A stretch of DNA of 64,000 nt from Manis javanica (taxonomy: Eukaryota; Chordata; Mammalia; Pholidota; Manidae): contig NC_133164.1 of assembly GCF_040802235.1 (NCBI RefSeq), positions 117,322,302-117,386,301 of the forward strand, given 5' to 3'. A program made the translations under genes and the position numbers. The stretch's first letter is position 1. Each line of letters starts with the position of its first letter. The notes beneath the pieces were generated by a model, which saw only the letters and a list, made by a program, of their open reading frames with translations, was not told the DNA's origin and ran no database searches. Shown here piece by piece: positions 50,001-62,313 of this stretch.

Positions 50001-50459
50001 TTAAGATTCAGTTTTAAGAACAGAGTGTGAGAATTCAAATTAAATTGTTGCTAAAGATGGGAGACGGACCCTGACTTGTTAATTGAGGGAGAGTTTGCAG
50101 AAGATACTGACCTAATGCTGGTGGCAGAGAGCAGAGGGCTACAGGCCCAGAGATTTCAGAAGGCACAGGTTTACATCTCAGCAGATGCTTGCACAGCTAG
50201 GTCAGATTGCTGATGCGGTTCCACATCTCGTGGAGCTTGGAATCAGTTCAGAGAAGGGAATGGTGTGGAGGAAATTCTAATTGACTAAAGTAAACTATCA
50301 GTAATATAAAAGAAAAAAAAGAAAGGAAAAAGCATACCTTCATTGGATTTTACCCTGTGTCCAGATTCATTTTCTCCTTTCTGGGACAAATGAGGCTTTT
50401 GAAAGAATTAAGATCTATTAAATATTTTTTTAAAGGCACACTGTGCTTGTTACAAAATA
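50001..50459. other. Stretch without recognised features
   Basis: Non-coding DNA between two L1M 3' ends; a purine-rich run at about 50308-50331. Confidence 0.45.
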
Positions 50460-50650
50460 AGTCATTGAGATGTAATGTACAGCATAACGTATATAGTCAA
50501 TTTTATTGTAATAACTTTGTATAGTGACAGATGGCATCTAGAATTAACATAGGGGTCATTCCATAGTATATAAAAACATTGAATCACTATGATGTATACA
50601 TGCAATTAATAGAATATTGCATGCCAATTATTTTTTAGTGATAATACATA
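50460..50650 (+). mobile_element. L1M 3' UTR fragment
   Basis: TTGAGATGTAATGTACAGCA, later TTGAATCACTATGATGTATA, then ATGCAATTAATAGAATATTG and ATGCCAATTATTTTTT: sense-strand L1M 3' UTR order, ending just before the expected CCTCAATAA terminus, which is lost. Confidence 0.68.
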
Positions 50651-51839
50651 AAGTTACATTGTGTATAGCTGAGTTCATGGATTGTAGAAATAAGTCACAA
50701 CTATTACATATCTTATAAATGTCATCTTCTCCATCCAGGGGAAAAGAGGATATCACTTAAGAAAGCATCTCCATACTTGGGTTTGGTGGAAAGAATGAAG
50801 TTCTCCAAAGTAGAAAGAAAAAAAACATCCAACAAAGACATCAAGAAGAAGGTTCCCTTTGAGCAATTTTTCTTTTAGTTTCTTAGAGTTAAGTTTACTT
50901 TTTTATTATTGTAAAATTAATGCAAACGTTTCACAGGATATTAAGAAAGCACAAGAATGAAAACATAGCTACTAAAAGGTGATTCCCAATAGAAGATTTC
51001 TAAGTGATCTTTTTTTAGATTTCAGCCAATCACCAAAGATTGGCTTTAGGAGAAGGACTTCTCCAGGAGAACATCTTTCCTCAGTGTGCCCTGGAGTGCA
51101 CTGATACCTGATACCTGACCGGCTTCTCTCGGAAAAAGCTGTCCTAATGTACATGGCAAACCTGCCACCCCATCTCCCTTTGGCACAGTAAGAGATAAAG
51201 GCTCTAGAAATTCTGTAGTGAGGAAACCTGATGAATTTACTCGGCCCATCAGTCAGTTTAAATGTCGTGAGTGAATGGAAGTGTGGCACCGTCCAGATAG
51301 AGAAAGGTGTGTGCCCCGTGTAATAACAGTCCTACAGGCAAGTCTGTGCCCGTCCAGTGGGTGCAGACTTGAGAATAGGTGCAAACCTGGGCAGTCAGTC
51401 TCCAAGAATCATGAACACTTACACCCCTCAGAATAAAAATAAAAACCACATCTGTGGCTGATGATTCTTAGATGAAGTATTCAGAGTTGACAAAAAATAG
51501 AACACAAGACCTAGCCAGACATCTAGCTTAAATTCAGAGAAGTGGATAATCAAGACGTTTACACAACAAATGAGAGGGACTCTCCAGTCAGATTACTTCA
51601 GACAGAATAGTCAGAAAAAGCCATCACAGATACAATAAAAGGCAAAATTCAGAAAATACAAGCAGAAGTAATCCCTGCTATAAAGGAAGGAGAACAGATA
51701 GTGAGACAGGGACTGTGGGTGGAGTCAGAGTAGGGTGAGGGCCTCTGGAAAAAGCAAGGCAGGATATTTACAGTCAAAGCAATGTAACAACGTAAAGTCC
51801 CTATTGAAACTCTGTGTTCAGCATTATGCAAAGTCAAGG
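50651..51839. other. Non-coding DNA without recognised features
   Basis: The 105-codon minus-strand frame at 50972-51289 lacks a recognisable domain. Nothing else is called. Confidence 0.4.
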
Positions 51840-52249
51840 TCACACTAATTCTCTAGGATAAAGATACTAGACTAGGAATATAGACATCCTCAGTGAGATC
51901 AGTTAAAGGTCAAAAGGCCAGGAGTAACTTGGCCTGGAATGTTTGAGTGTTCTGCAAGAGTATCTCAGCATAACCCATGACTTCACTGTAAACAGCTCTG
52001 GCAAACAGACAACCCAGCCCACCTTGAAGGGGGCACAGGTGGTACAAGTCCACACCCTAAGCCCTCAATTCCCAAAAATCCTCAACTGACTGTAAATCCC
52101 CTAGACAACGCACCACTCTGGGCTCTCTTGTCGCCTCCTGGCGTGAGACAGGAGCTCTCTCTCTCTCTCAATTAAAGCCTCTCCCTGGCTCTCCTACCTT
52201 GGGTGTTTGCCAAGTTCATTCTTCGACTCTGCAAACAAGAACCCCGGCA
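51840..52249 (+). mobile_element. LTR of an ERV1-like (gammaretroviral-type) element, + strand
   Basis: The right part has the organisation of an ERV1 LTR: pyrimidine repeat (CT)n at 52152-52169, ATTAAA polyadenylation signal at 52171-52176, GCCTCTCCCTGGCTCTCC, then TTCATTCTTCGACTCTGC, ending in AACCCCGGCA at 52249. The left end is not fixed; no TG start with a matching target-site duplication was found, so 51840 is a guess from usual length. The sequence to the right shows no tRNA primer-binding site, which argues for a solo LTR or a 3' LTR. Confidence 0.6.
52171..52176 (+). promoter_or_regulatory. ATTAAA polyadenylation signal of the LTR
   Basis: ATTAAA about 75 bp before the LTR end, in the position expected for the R/U5 boundary region. 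Confidence 0.55.
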
Positions 52250-54760
52250 ACAATAGGAAACACAGTGAGGCCACACAAGCAGCTCTAAGATTGTTAAGGG
52301 ACTTGACAAAAATACGGGAAAAAGACGAAGGAAGAGTGGAAGCAAATGCCAGGCACAGAGACTCCAGGATAATTTTTCAAAGCTTGACTAATGATATGAA
52401 ATTTATGAAAATTAACAGGAAATTTAAGAGAAACTTTAACTCTCCTTTAAACAATAAGATAAAAGTGGAAATAACTACCTTGGGAGAGGGGACATAGAGC
52501 CACTAATCTCCTAAGCACCTTCTGTGTCTCCTGAAGAAAGTATAATGACCTCCTAATTGCAAAGGACAAAGTTTGAAGGTCACTGAAGGCCAGGTGGGCT
52601 GAACAATAGAAAGAGAGCCTTTTAAACGAGGTCATTGCTTTACCAGTTTAAACCCATTACTGAATGAAATGGAAAATATTTTCAGAACATGAAGGATCAC
52701 AGGAAACAATTTAGAGAGGCAAAAGTTCTGATTTTCAGTATAAAAGGCAAATTTCATAGAAGGCAAATTTCTGATTATAAAGACTACCTAATTCAAATCA
52801 ATATATCCTAGAAAGAATTAATATATCCTAATACATAGATGCTAGGTAAACCCTGAGAAAGAAAATGGTAAACACTAAGACAAGTGGGTTTTAAGACTTA
52901 GTAGTTCTAGCCCAAGGGCTGCTGGGGGAATTTCACAAACCTGTACAGCTCTGACCACTTTCACTTTCAACCAAAACTTCACCATCGGAAAGCCATCTGC
53001 CCTGGTTTAGTCACCTCTGCCTCCCCACGTGACACCATGTTGAAAGCCGACATCTCTGACCTTAACCTCTCCTATTTTACCTGCTCCTTCCCATTCCCAA
53101 GCCATGATCTTGATTTATGGGAAGAAATAAACAGTATCTACCAAGGAAATGATATGCTTTTAATATCTATGTTTACTTACATTATTTTAAATGGAGGAGA
53201 ATTTGGACAAGGACAGAAAAACTATCACTCAGCATTAATATGTTGAGGCCCCTTTGGCCCCAATCTTTCCCTGGTCTGCAGGCATGTGATGAAAACCAGA
53301 TTTCACCTGATGTCTCTGTACCGTGCAGGTGATGAACCCAGAAGTCACAGCTCTGGGAGCTCATACAGGGGAGTGACAGCTATGACCTTCTCCTTCTGAG
53401 GGAAGGAGAGAACCCTTTGTGCCCTCATAAATGGAAAATGGAATGGAACAAAAGTCCTGGGGTGTTATTTCATGAAGCGCAAATGAATGTTCTCAGGATG
53501 CAAATAGGAGCATCATCTCAAGATTAAGATCCCAGGAGTCTCCATGGCTCTGGAATTTTCCTTGAAATACAAGCACGTACCTCCAGGAGGGTGAGTTTCT
53601 CCTGAGATTTCCAATCATCTAATCATCCTTCAACTCAAAAGTTTTGTTCATTAACCCAGTTCCACTGAAATGTGCTGAGCAAGCCCTAAATGAGTGAAGA
53701 AACACAGGTATTTCCTCTGTGTTCCACAAGGGGGACACTCAACTTCCTGCACCTCCCCCGGGGAAGGACCGCCAGCTTTCCCTTGTCTTAGTCATTCCCG
53801 GTCCGGCAAGCACCAGCTAAGGTGCACTTCTTCTGGACAACTGGCCAGACTCCATCCTGTGGCCATTGTCACATTCAAATCTTCATCCATGTCCCTCCAA
53901 CCGTCCTTCCTTTCTGAGTCTCTCCTATTTATTGATATTTAATTATATTCTAATATGTTGCGATTTCCTCTCCAACCTACATTACCACTTTTACTTGTCT
54001 TTTCCTTCTCAGAAAAATTTTCCCATTTAAAAAATCCAAACCAAGCAGCTATCTGTGTATAAATATCCAGCTGGGTACATCCCCCCTCTCCTCTATGTAG
54101 AAATAAGTGTGAGGTTTCCTAGGAACTCTCTGTTTTGATTCTTAGCTCCAATAAGAATATGTTAGACCATCGTCTTGAATAAATAGTGCTTTGAACACAT
54201 CCTCCTTTATGGGATGATAATCTCGCCTCCATGGAGAACAGTTTTCATAGGAAGTCCCATGGATAATGGCAAGTCAAAGTTAATATATATTTTTCTAGTT
54301 TTTCTATCTTTTCTCAAGGCTTGTTTCCAGCAGCATTAAGAACCTTATAATAATAAATCAGTTATTATTCTTGAGTAGATTCATACCATTTTTGAATAGA
54401 AAATTGTTCACAAGCTCCACATAAAACAAAATCCCAAGCCTACAGTACATGAAAAAGGAAAGTTGAGGGCAAATACAATACATACTACATATTTTACACA
54501 TTAATATCCCCCTCTCCACAGGACGTAATCCATAAGCGAAGGACAGTTTTAAAAAAATAATAAATTGGAGACCTCAAGATGAATGACTGTGACATAAAGA
54601 TGAATGTTCAGTTTGCAGTCGGTATGTAAATGTTACAAACCAATGTAAAACATAAACACAATTGTTCTGATAATATTTTTGATAGATATACCACTGCATT
54701 ATAATTCAACCCTAGTTGTCAGCACTGCTGCTGCTGTTCTAATATAAACAATGGTTTAGA
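52250..54760. other. Non-coding DNA without recognised genes
   Basis: Short frames only (52207-52497, 53037-53246 and 53694-53942 on the + strand) without domains. Small local duplications of GAAGGCAAATTTC-like sequence (about 52745-52772) and AATATATCCTA (about 52800-52830) are present. Confidence 0.4.
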
Positions 54761-54981
54761 AGAGGGCTAGGCACCTTCTTTCAGTAACAGCCCAAACAGT
54801 AAATATTTTAGACATTGCAGCAATACTGTTTCTATTACTATTCAGTTCTGCCACTGTAGCATGACAGCAGCCATACACAACACATAAACAGACAGTCGTG
54901 GCTGTGTTCCAATAAAACTTTATTTGCAAAACCAGGAGGCAGGCTGGATTTGGCACACAGGTCATAATTTTCCAACCCCTG
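54761..54981 (-). mobile_element. hAT-Charlie non-autonomous DNA transposon (MER58/MER33-like)
   Basis: About 221 bp. The + strand runs from a decayed terminal AGAGGGCTAGGCA, through 'cagtaaatattttagacatt', 'cagttctgccactgtagcat', 'gacagcagccatacacaaca', 'gtggctgtgttccaataaaa' and 'ctttatttgcaaaac', to the end TTTTCCAACCCCTG. The ends form short inverted repeats. Flanks GGTTTAGA and ATTTAGGA are consistent with a diverged 8-bp target duplication. Family name is from memory; the hAT-Charlie assignment is firmer than the MER number. Strand assignment is arbitrary for a palindromic-ended element. Confidence 0.75.
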
Positions 54982-57029
54982 ATTTAGGAAATAGGGTCTA
55001 TATAAAGCTTTGGCTCTATAAAGAACTATTTATTACTCCGTGTTCATTATTGCACTAACAGAGTTGTTTTCTTGTAAATACTGTGTTTGAAAATCAAGGT
55101 ATTCTGCATTTGGCTTTTAAATAATTATTTCGTTCCTGAAATATTAAGTATTATATCTTTACATGCAGGCTGTGAGATTAATATATGCTTTATATATACT
55201 ATATATATAATATATATATATATTATATGAGGATGTACATGCTTTACAATGAATGTGTTAGGAAGTTCCAGTGATCAGGCTAATTATAGCATTAAAGAAT
55301 GTTTTTCCTAAGGTATTTAACATCATTCAATGAATACAGTATATCCAGGTAAATGTGATAATAAGACTCAATAACAAGATTGTCAGCTCTTTGAACAAAG
55401 GAGGGTATACATTTTATTGCTGTCAGTCCACAAGGTAACCAACATGCAGGGATTCTTGCTTGAACAATCTTTTACCTAAATGTGTTTTTTTCCTTTTATT
55501 TCTCTAAAAGGAGTTAAGACTTCTATTTTGGCTGGGATTTCTTTTATATTACAATAAAAAGAAAAAAAATCTATGTGCAAAAAGTAAAGATCTGTCAATA
55601 TAATAATATACAAAATAGTAAACAACTTAATTCTAAGGTAATTATTACAAAAATGAGAAGAAAATATTACATTGTTTACTTTTCTTTAATATTCCATCTT
55701 TTATTTGTGGTAGGTATTAATAAAATAACAATATTAATGTGACATTCCTAGTATTTACTGTAAATCATCTCACCATGAGAAATATTCATGTATTTTAATA
55801 CAAATTATTGCAAGATAGAGATTCCTTTGTTTTCCTCAGCCCAATTCAGCTTTATGTCCTAATAGCCCTGCATACTTTGAAGTGCTCAATTGTCATGATT
55901 ATTTCTACTCTTGAGTCTAACCTATGTAATGTTCATTCATTTAGAGCATCAACCCTCAGGCAGCTTTATTTACTTCATTTCTAGTAATACTTTGAAAACT
56001 GGCTATACAATTTTTTTGACAAACTTTTGCAAAACTAAAAATGTAATAGCCAAAGAGTTCTTTAATGCAGTTTGATGCACAGGCAAAGAAACATCTATAA
56101 GGGACTTTACTGAGAAGTGTCTGCTGTAGATAACATCTTGTATTCATATATTGCTGTATCAATATGTTGTATAGAGGTATATATGATTTTATGCCTTGTG
56201 GTTAATTTAAGATGGGATAGATTTCTATACTCTTGAAATCTTTTTTGAAGCAGATGATAATAAATTTGAAGCAATTGAGAATAAATTTCCACTCAGTACT
56301 TCCAAAAGGATGTCTCATCTCCACTTATTTTATAGAAAATGTTCAATAAAAACAATATTTACATTTTTAAACTGAGTGTATTTCTAATTACATGGCCCAT
56401 TAGAGAAATTTGAGCAATTTCCATTTTTCTCCTCATTATAATATAGAGGCTTAAAACAACACCAAATACATCAGTGAAACAATATTTCAAAGCTTTAGAA
56501 CAGTTTCTTGGTTTATATGAATTGAAGTCCATGCAAACAGGAAAAGTATGCCAAAGAGGGAGCCAAAGACCGAGAGGACTGGGAAACGGCTCAGAAAGGA
56601 ACTGCGCTCTTATCTCTGTGTCTAGCTTGCTTGTTCCACAGGGGCAACCCAGCAGCTGTGTCCTATTCAAAGGAAAGACTGAGGAAATCGGGGGTAACAT
56701 CACTGAAAAATTAAAACATCTCAAGAGTGGAAACTAAATTAGAAGGAAATACACCAAGCAAAGACACCACAAAAAGGGCAGTAAGTAAAATAAAGAATAG
56801 AAAAAAGAAAAATGGAAGAAAATGAACATAAAAATAATCTAAAACACCTCCAGGGGGTAAATAAATGATAGAGAAGATGGCAAAGAAGGTTCTATTAAGA
56901 TAGGCAACATGATATGGGGGCCAATACAAAATGAAAATACTGGGCTCTTATTCAAAAAAAAGGGAAAAAATGCTGTTAAAAGTATTGAAATATGAAGCTC
57001 TACAAATTCTGTTGTCTTTCTCTCAGCTG
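54982..57029. other. AT-rich DNA without recognised genes
   Basis: The 121-codon minus-strand frame at 56359-56724 has no recognisable domain. It contains a (TA)n stretch at 55186-55226. Confidence 0.42.
55186..55226. repeat. (TA)n microsatellite
   Basis: Interrupted TA array (TATATATACTATATATATAA and following). Confidence 0.88.
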
Positions 57030-57780
57030 TGATGGTTTAATTTGCTACCTAAAGTTGCAGATTCCTGGGGTCAGTGCACCTGTCACAGCTGTCTGCATAT
57101 CATCTTATACCTAACGTGTGCTCCACTGATGCTGATTCCCCCTTTCCAGTTGCTGGACCAACAAGTTACTTGGTGGTCAGCAAATCCAGCCAGGCATCAC
57201 CTCTTCCTACAAACAGCTGCCCTAACGTACAGCAGGGAGATGAACCCAAGGGGCTGAAGCCTTCCTGCCACACTTGTGAGGCAACTGGAAGGGATGGGCA
57301 AGAGGCCCGCCCAGCCAGACAGACCCCTGCCCAACGTACCATGCAGCTTCCAGCCTTGGGGGGAATGGCCACTGGTCTGCTGTGCTCCATGATGCAGAGA
57401 TGTGCGTGTGCCTGCCGCTGGCGTCCCTGCTCCGGCTCAGTCAAGCAGGGGAGGCAGGAGTAACCGGGTGAGTGTGGGAGGCAGAGGCTGTGCTGTCCTG
57501 CGGAGTGCAGGCAGTGGAGGGGTGGTCAAGAAGCCAGCCTGAGGGGACAGGTGCACTAAGTGGGGCTGTTGAAGCAAGACCCAGTGCCTCAGGTTCCTGC
57601 TCCACTGTCCCATCAGGCTTCACTTATAAAATGCACTTTGAAAGATAAAATTATTAAGGCTTCCAAGGAGGCCACCTCGGAGCAAAGTCCTTCTGAGCAC
57701 ACATCTCTGTGCAATTGTGTTGGCTGTTTATCCCGCAAGCGAGCCCTAGACCTGATATTCATGTAATTGGAGTCTTTAAA
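57030..57780. other. Unresolved GC-richer tract
   Basis: About 750 bp of GC-richer DNA with overlapping frames of 129 codons (+ strand, 57074-57463) and 92 codons (minus strand, 57166-57444), neither with a recognised domain. Its texture differs sharply from the AT-rich flanks. It could be an unnamed LTR, a retrocopy or a conserved non-coding block. I cannot decide from sequence alone. Confidence 0.3.
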
Positions 57781-59317
57781 ACAGAAAACCGAAGAGGTGG
57801 AAGAGAGTATGTATTTGAAATAATAATTAGGTAAAACTTTCTTGAAAATAAAAATTGAACCTACACATTGGAAAGCACGCTGTGTAAATGAAACTCCAGC
57901 TCATAACATTCATCAGTGAAACAATTTTCCCAAGTTCCTCCTGAGCACAAGACAATCCGAGTGTCATCAGACTTCTGACAGCAGTATGTTATACCAGAAA
58001 GCAAGAGTAACATTTACAAACGACTCAAGGAAAGAAAAATTGTATATGACAGATTTTAGATTCAGCTAGATTGTCCTTCAATTATAAAGGGCACAGTAAA
58101 ATCAGCTATAAATATGCAAAACTTCAAGGAGTATTGTACCCATGAACCTTCCTGAGGAATACATTAGAAAATGAGTTTATGGCAACCAAAAGACTTAGAG
58201 AAACTATGGCGTGGCTATTTTGTTGTGGGTCAAGGAAAATGGAAAGCATTATGGAACTTGTAGTATTAGCCTGGAGGCAATACAGATCAATCCTCACATT
58301 CAGTTAGCAAGAACTTTGTCACATGGCTTCCATATCCTGCAAGGGAAAGAAGCCCTGTGTCCAGCTACAACTCTATTTCTTTGGAAGAAATGGAAATAAA
58401 TACTTTATGAATAGCCCGAATGGTAGGCCACATGGGATTTGTGACTTTTCCTTCTAATGTTTTCAATCTTTGCTTTACATATTTGAGGCTATCTATTGGG
58501 TGCATACAAGTTTAGAACAGCATCTTCTTTGTGAATTTAACACTTTATCATTTGTCATCTTGATAATTTGATACATTACACAAATAATTAAAATATAAAC
58601 ATTAAAGCAAAACACTTTTGATAGAATACTTATGCTATGTCACATTTTCACATAGTATGTTGTATTACACTAAAAGAAATTAATCTCTACTTGAGAAGTA
58701 TTTTTTTAATGCTATCTACTATAACAATTTTCTATTTTATTATATTGTCTAGAAGACTTGCAAAATTGTATAAGATTGAAACTCCATTTGTGGAAGACAG
58801 CTTGTAGGAAGAAAACATAACACCAGCTAAACAGAGGGTTTAAATCATGAGCAAAAGGCTAATAAATTACATTTATATCTTTAATATTAAAGAGACTTTC
58901 TACTCCACTAATTCTCCAAATACATGTGTACTCTTCAAAATAGATTTAAAACTCAAAAATATACCATAAATAGGTATACACTTTTTAACTGGTTCTTATT
59001 ATGGAAAGAATCATTCTGATCAATGCATAATCTTTGAAAACATGGTCAAATATTTGTTGAAAAGGTTTTAAATTAAACAAATTATTCACTAATCATGATT
59101 TTAATGATTTTCACATGTAATATCATTTATATAAAAAGCCAAAACTATTAATTCTCCAAAACAAAAACTGATAATACTTCTTAATTGGCTGTCCATTCAT
59201 TCTAAGTCAAACTGTTTTATTTTAATAAGAAAATACCATGTAAATTCAAATACCTTAGAGATGTGAGTTACTCCATAAGTAGATGTGAGAATGGTTCTCC
59301 TGAGTAAGAAAAATAAA
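57781..59317. other. AT-rich DNA without recognised features
   Basis: No frame above about 60 codons and no named repeat upstream of the large L1. Confidence 0.45.
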
Positions 59318-59358
59318 AAATATATATAATACATATATATATATATTTATATATGTAA
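59318..59358. repeat. (AT)n microsatellite
   Basis: Interrupted AT array just upstream of the large L1 insertion. Confidence 0.85.
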
Positions 59359-59439
59359 TGGAAAATATACAAGGAAATCTTCATTTTTCATTATACTCTG
59401 AAATTTGATTTAAAATTTCATATTTACTTCAGTTAAAAA

Positions 59440-59452
59440 CAATACATTTCAG
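59440..59452. repeat. Left target-site duplication of the large L1
   Basis: CAATACATTTCAG, identical to 61882-61894. Confidence 0.92.
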
Positions 59453-61881
59453 AAAATCCATCAACATCATCCACCACATAAACAAAAAGAAGGACAAAAA
59501 CCACATGATCATCTCCATAGATGCTGAAAAAAGCATTCGACAAAATTCAACATCCATTCATGATAATAACTCTCAACAAAATGGGCATAGAGGGCAGGTA
59601 CCTCAACATAATAAATGCCATATATGGTAAACCCACAGCTAACATCATACTGAACAGCGAGAAGCTGAAAGCTTTTCCTCTGAGATTGGGAACAAGACAG
59701 GGATGCCCACTCTCCCCACTGTTATTCAACGTAGTACTGGAGGTCCTAGCCACGGCAATTAGACAAAACAAAGAAATACAAGGAATCCAGCTTGGCAAAG
59801 AAGAAGTCAAACTGTTACTATTTGCAGGTGACATAATATTGTACATAAAAAAACCCTAAAGACTCCACTCCAAAACTACCAGAGCTAATATCGGAATACA
59901 GCAAAGTTGCAGGATACAAAATTAACACAGAGAAATCTGTGGCTTTCCTATACACTAACAATGAACTAATAGAAAGAGAAATGAGGAAAACAATTCCACT
60001 CACAATAGCATCAAAAATAATAAAATACCTAGGAATAAACCTAACCAAGGAAGTGAAAGACCTATACCCTGAAAACTATAAGACACTCACAAGAGAAATT
60101 AAAGAGGACACTAACAAATGGAAACTCATCCCATGCTCCTGGTTAGGAAGAATTAATATCGTCAAAATGACCATCCTGCCCAAAGCAATATACAGATTCG
60201 ATGCAATCCCTATTAAATTACCAACAGCATTCTTCAATGAACTGGAACAAATAGTTCAAAAATTCATATGGAAACACCAAAGACCCCGAATAGCCAAAGC
60301 AATCCTGATAAGAAAGAATAAATTGGGGGAATCTCACTCCCCAACTTCAAGGTCTAGTACAAAGCCACAGTAATCAAGACTATTTGGTACTGGCACAAGA
60401 ACAGGGCCACAGACCAGTGGAACAGAATAGACACTCCAAACATTAAGCCAAACATGTATGGTCAACTAATATTTGATAAAGGAGCCATGGACATACAATG
60501 GTGAAATGACAGTCTCTTCAACAGATGGTGATGGCAAAACTGGACAGCTACATGTAAGAGAATGAAACTGGATCACTGTCTAACCCCATACACAAAAGTA
60601 AATGGATCAAAGACTTGAATGTAAGTCATGAAACCATAAAACTCTTAGAAAAAAATGTTGGCAAAATCTCTTAGACATAAACATAAGTGACCTCTTCTTG
60701 AACATATCTCCCCGGGCAAGGGAAACAAATGCAAAAATGAACAAATGGGACTATATCAAGCTGAAAAGCTTCTGTACAGCAAAGAACACCATCAATAGAT
60801 CAAAAAGGTATCCTACGGTATGGGAGAATATATTCATAAATGACAGATCCGATAAAGGGTTGACATCCAAAATATATAAGGAGCTCACACACCTCAACAA
60901 ACAAAAAGCAAACAATGCAATCAAAAAATGGGCAGAGGAGCTGAATAGACAGTTCTCTAAAGAAGAAATTCAGATGGCCAACAGACACATGAAAAGATGC
61001 TCCACATCACTAATCATCAGGGAAATGCAAATTAAAACCACAATGAGATATCACCTCACACCAGTAAGGATGGTCAGCATCAAAAAGACTAAGAACAACA
61101 AATGCTGGCGAGGATGTGGAGAAAGGGGAACCCTCCTACACTGCTGGTGGGAATGTAAGCTAGTTCAACCATTGTGGAAAGCAATATGGAGGTTCCTCAT
61201 AAAACTAAAAATAGAAATACCATTTGACCTGGGAATCCCACTCCTTGGAATTTACCCAAAGAATACAACTTCTCAGATTCAAAAAGACAGATGCACCCCT
61301 ATGTTTATCGCAGCACTATTTACAATAGCCAAGAATTGGAAGCAATCTAAATGTCCATCAGTAGATGAATGGCTAAAGAAGATGTGGTACATATACACAA
61401 TGGAATATTACTCAGCTATAAGAAAAAAACAGATCCTACCATTTACAACAACATGGATGGAGCTAGAGGGTATTATTATCAGTGAAATAAGCCAGGTGGA
61501 GAAGACAAGTACCAAATGATTTCACTCATATGTGGAGTATAAGAAAAAAGGAAAACTGAAGGAAGAAAACAGCAGCAGAATCACAGAACCCAAAAATGGA
61601 CTAACAGTTACTAAAGGGAAAGGGACTGGGGAGGATGGGTGGGAAGGGAGGGATAAGGGCGGGAAAAAAGAAAGGGGGCATTATGATTAGCATGCATAGT
61701 ATTGGGGGGCATGGGGAGGGCTGTGCAACACAGAGAAGACAAGTAGTGATTTTACAGCATCTTACTATGCTGATGAACAGTGACTGTGAAGGGGTATGTG
61801 GGGGGGAACTTGGTGAAGGGCGGAGCCTAGTAAACATAATGTCTTTCATGTAATCGTAGATTAATGATACCAAAAAAAACC
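59453..61881 (+). mobile_element. LINE-1, 5'-truncated, 2.43 kb
   Basis: It starts inside the reverse-transcriptase part of ORF2, continues to the ORF2 end at about 61550 and includes the 3' UTR with a G-rich block (about 61616-61720) and the tail TTAATGATACC followed by an A run. The 3' UTR is of the same type as the copy at 0.5-1.0 kb (GAATGGACTAACAGTTAC and AAAGGGAAAGGGACTGGGGA). A perfect 13-bp target-site duplication marks it as the youngest-looking insertion of the window. It has lost ORF1, the endonuclease domain and the 5' promoter, and is inert. Confidence 0.96.
59459..61550 (+). pseudogene. Broken L1 ORF2 (reverse transcriptase to C-terminus)
   Basis: Remnant of the L1 ORF2 protein, which primes reverse transcription at nicked DNA. 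Open pieces are 59521-59859 (RT core: [20 protein letters not shown], then the catalytic loop), 59852-60373 (thumb region: [20 protein letters not shown]) and 60698-61519 (C-terminal domain with the CX3CX7HX4C motif starting CWRGCGERG). Breaks seen: an extra A in the A run near 59526-59533, a +1 shift near 59850, a TGA where TGG-GGA is expected near 60501, and a lost A near 61502 that changes the last codons. The catalytic FADD motif reads FAGD (about 59820-59831), so the RT would be dead even without frameshifts. Confidence 0.92.
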
Positions 61882-61894
61882 CAATACATTTCAG
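61882..61894. repeat. Right target-site duplication of the large L1
   Basis: CAATACATTTCAG, identical to 59440-59452. Confidence 0.92.
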
Positions 61895-61904
61895 TAAAGC
61901 AATA

Positions 61905-61959
61905 CTTTAAGACTTTTTTTTATTATAAAACACATATAGGAAAATGCAGAAAACAGGGC
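61905..61959 (-). mobile_element. Antisense L1M, left part (3' end)
   Basis: TTTTTTTTATTATAAAACAC followed by ATATAGGAAAATGCAGAAAA is the complement of an L1M 3' end. The match continues on the far side of the MaLR LTR at 62314, so the LTR split this element. Confidence 0.6.
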
Positions 61960-62313
61960 TGTAGGATGAATTGTGCCCCCCCCTCCACCAAATATGCTGA
62001 AGTCCTAACTTCCAGTATCTGTGAATGTAACCTTATTTCTAAATAGGGTCTTTGCATAATCCAGGTAAGTAAGGTCCTCCGGAACAGAGGAGTTCTAACG
62101 CAGGACGGCTGGGGTGCAAGGAACTCCTGGGGCTACTGGCAGCCCAACCACAAAAGGAAGCCTCATCTCCTCACAGCTTCAGAAGGCGCATGGCCCTGAG
62201 GATGGCCTAGACTCCGGACTTCTAGTCTCGAGAACCACCAGAGAATACATTTCTGGTGTTGGAAATCACCCAGTTTGTGTAATTGGCTATGGCAGCCCTA
62301 GTCAGCTAATACA
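61960..62313 (+). mobile_element. MaLR-type LTR (MLT1-like), + strand, nested in L1M
   Basis: TGTAGGATGAATTGTGCCCC, then AAATATGCTGAAGTCCTAAC, CTGTGAATGTAACCTTATTT, CTAAATAGGGTCTTTGCATA, later GACTCCGGACTTCTAGTCTC, GAGAATACATTTCTGGTGTT, AATCACCCAGTTTGTGTAAT and GCAGCCCTAGTCAGCTAATA. This is the order of an MLT1-type LTR, about 354 bp with TG...CA ends. No clear 5-bp target-site duplication survives. The 132-codon frame that crosses it into the L1M is chance. Confidence 0.82.
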
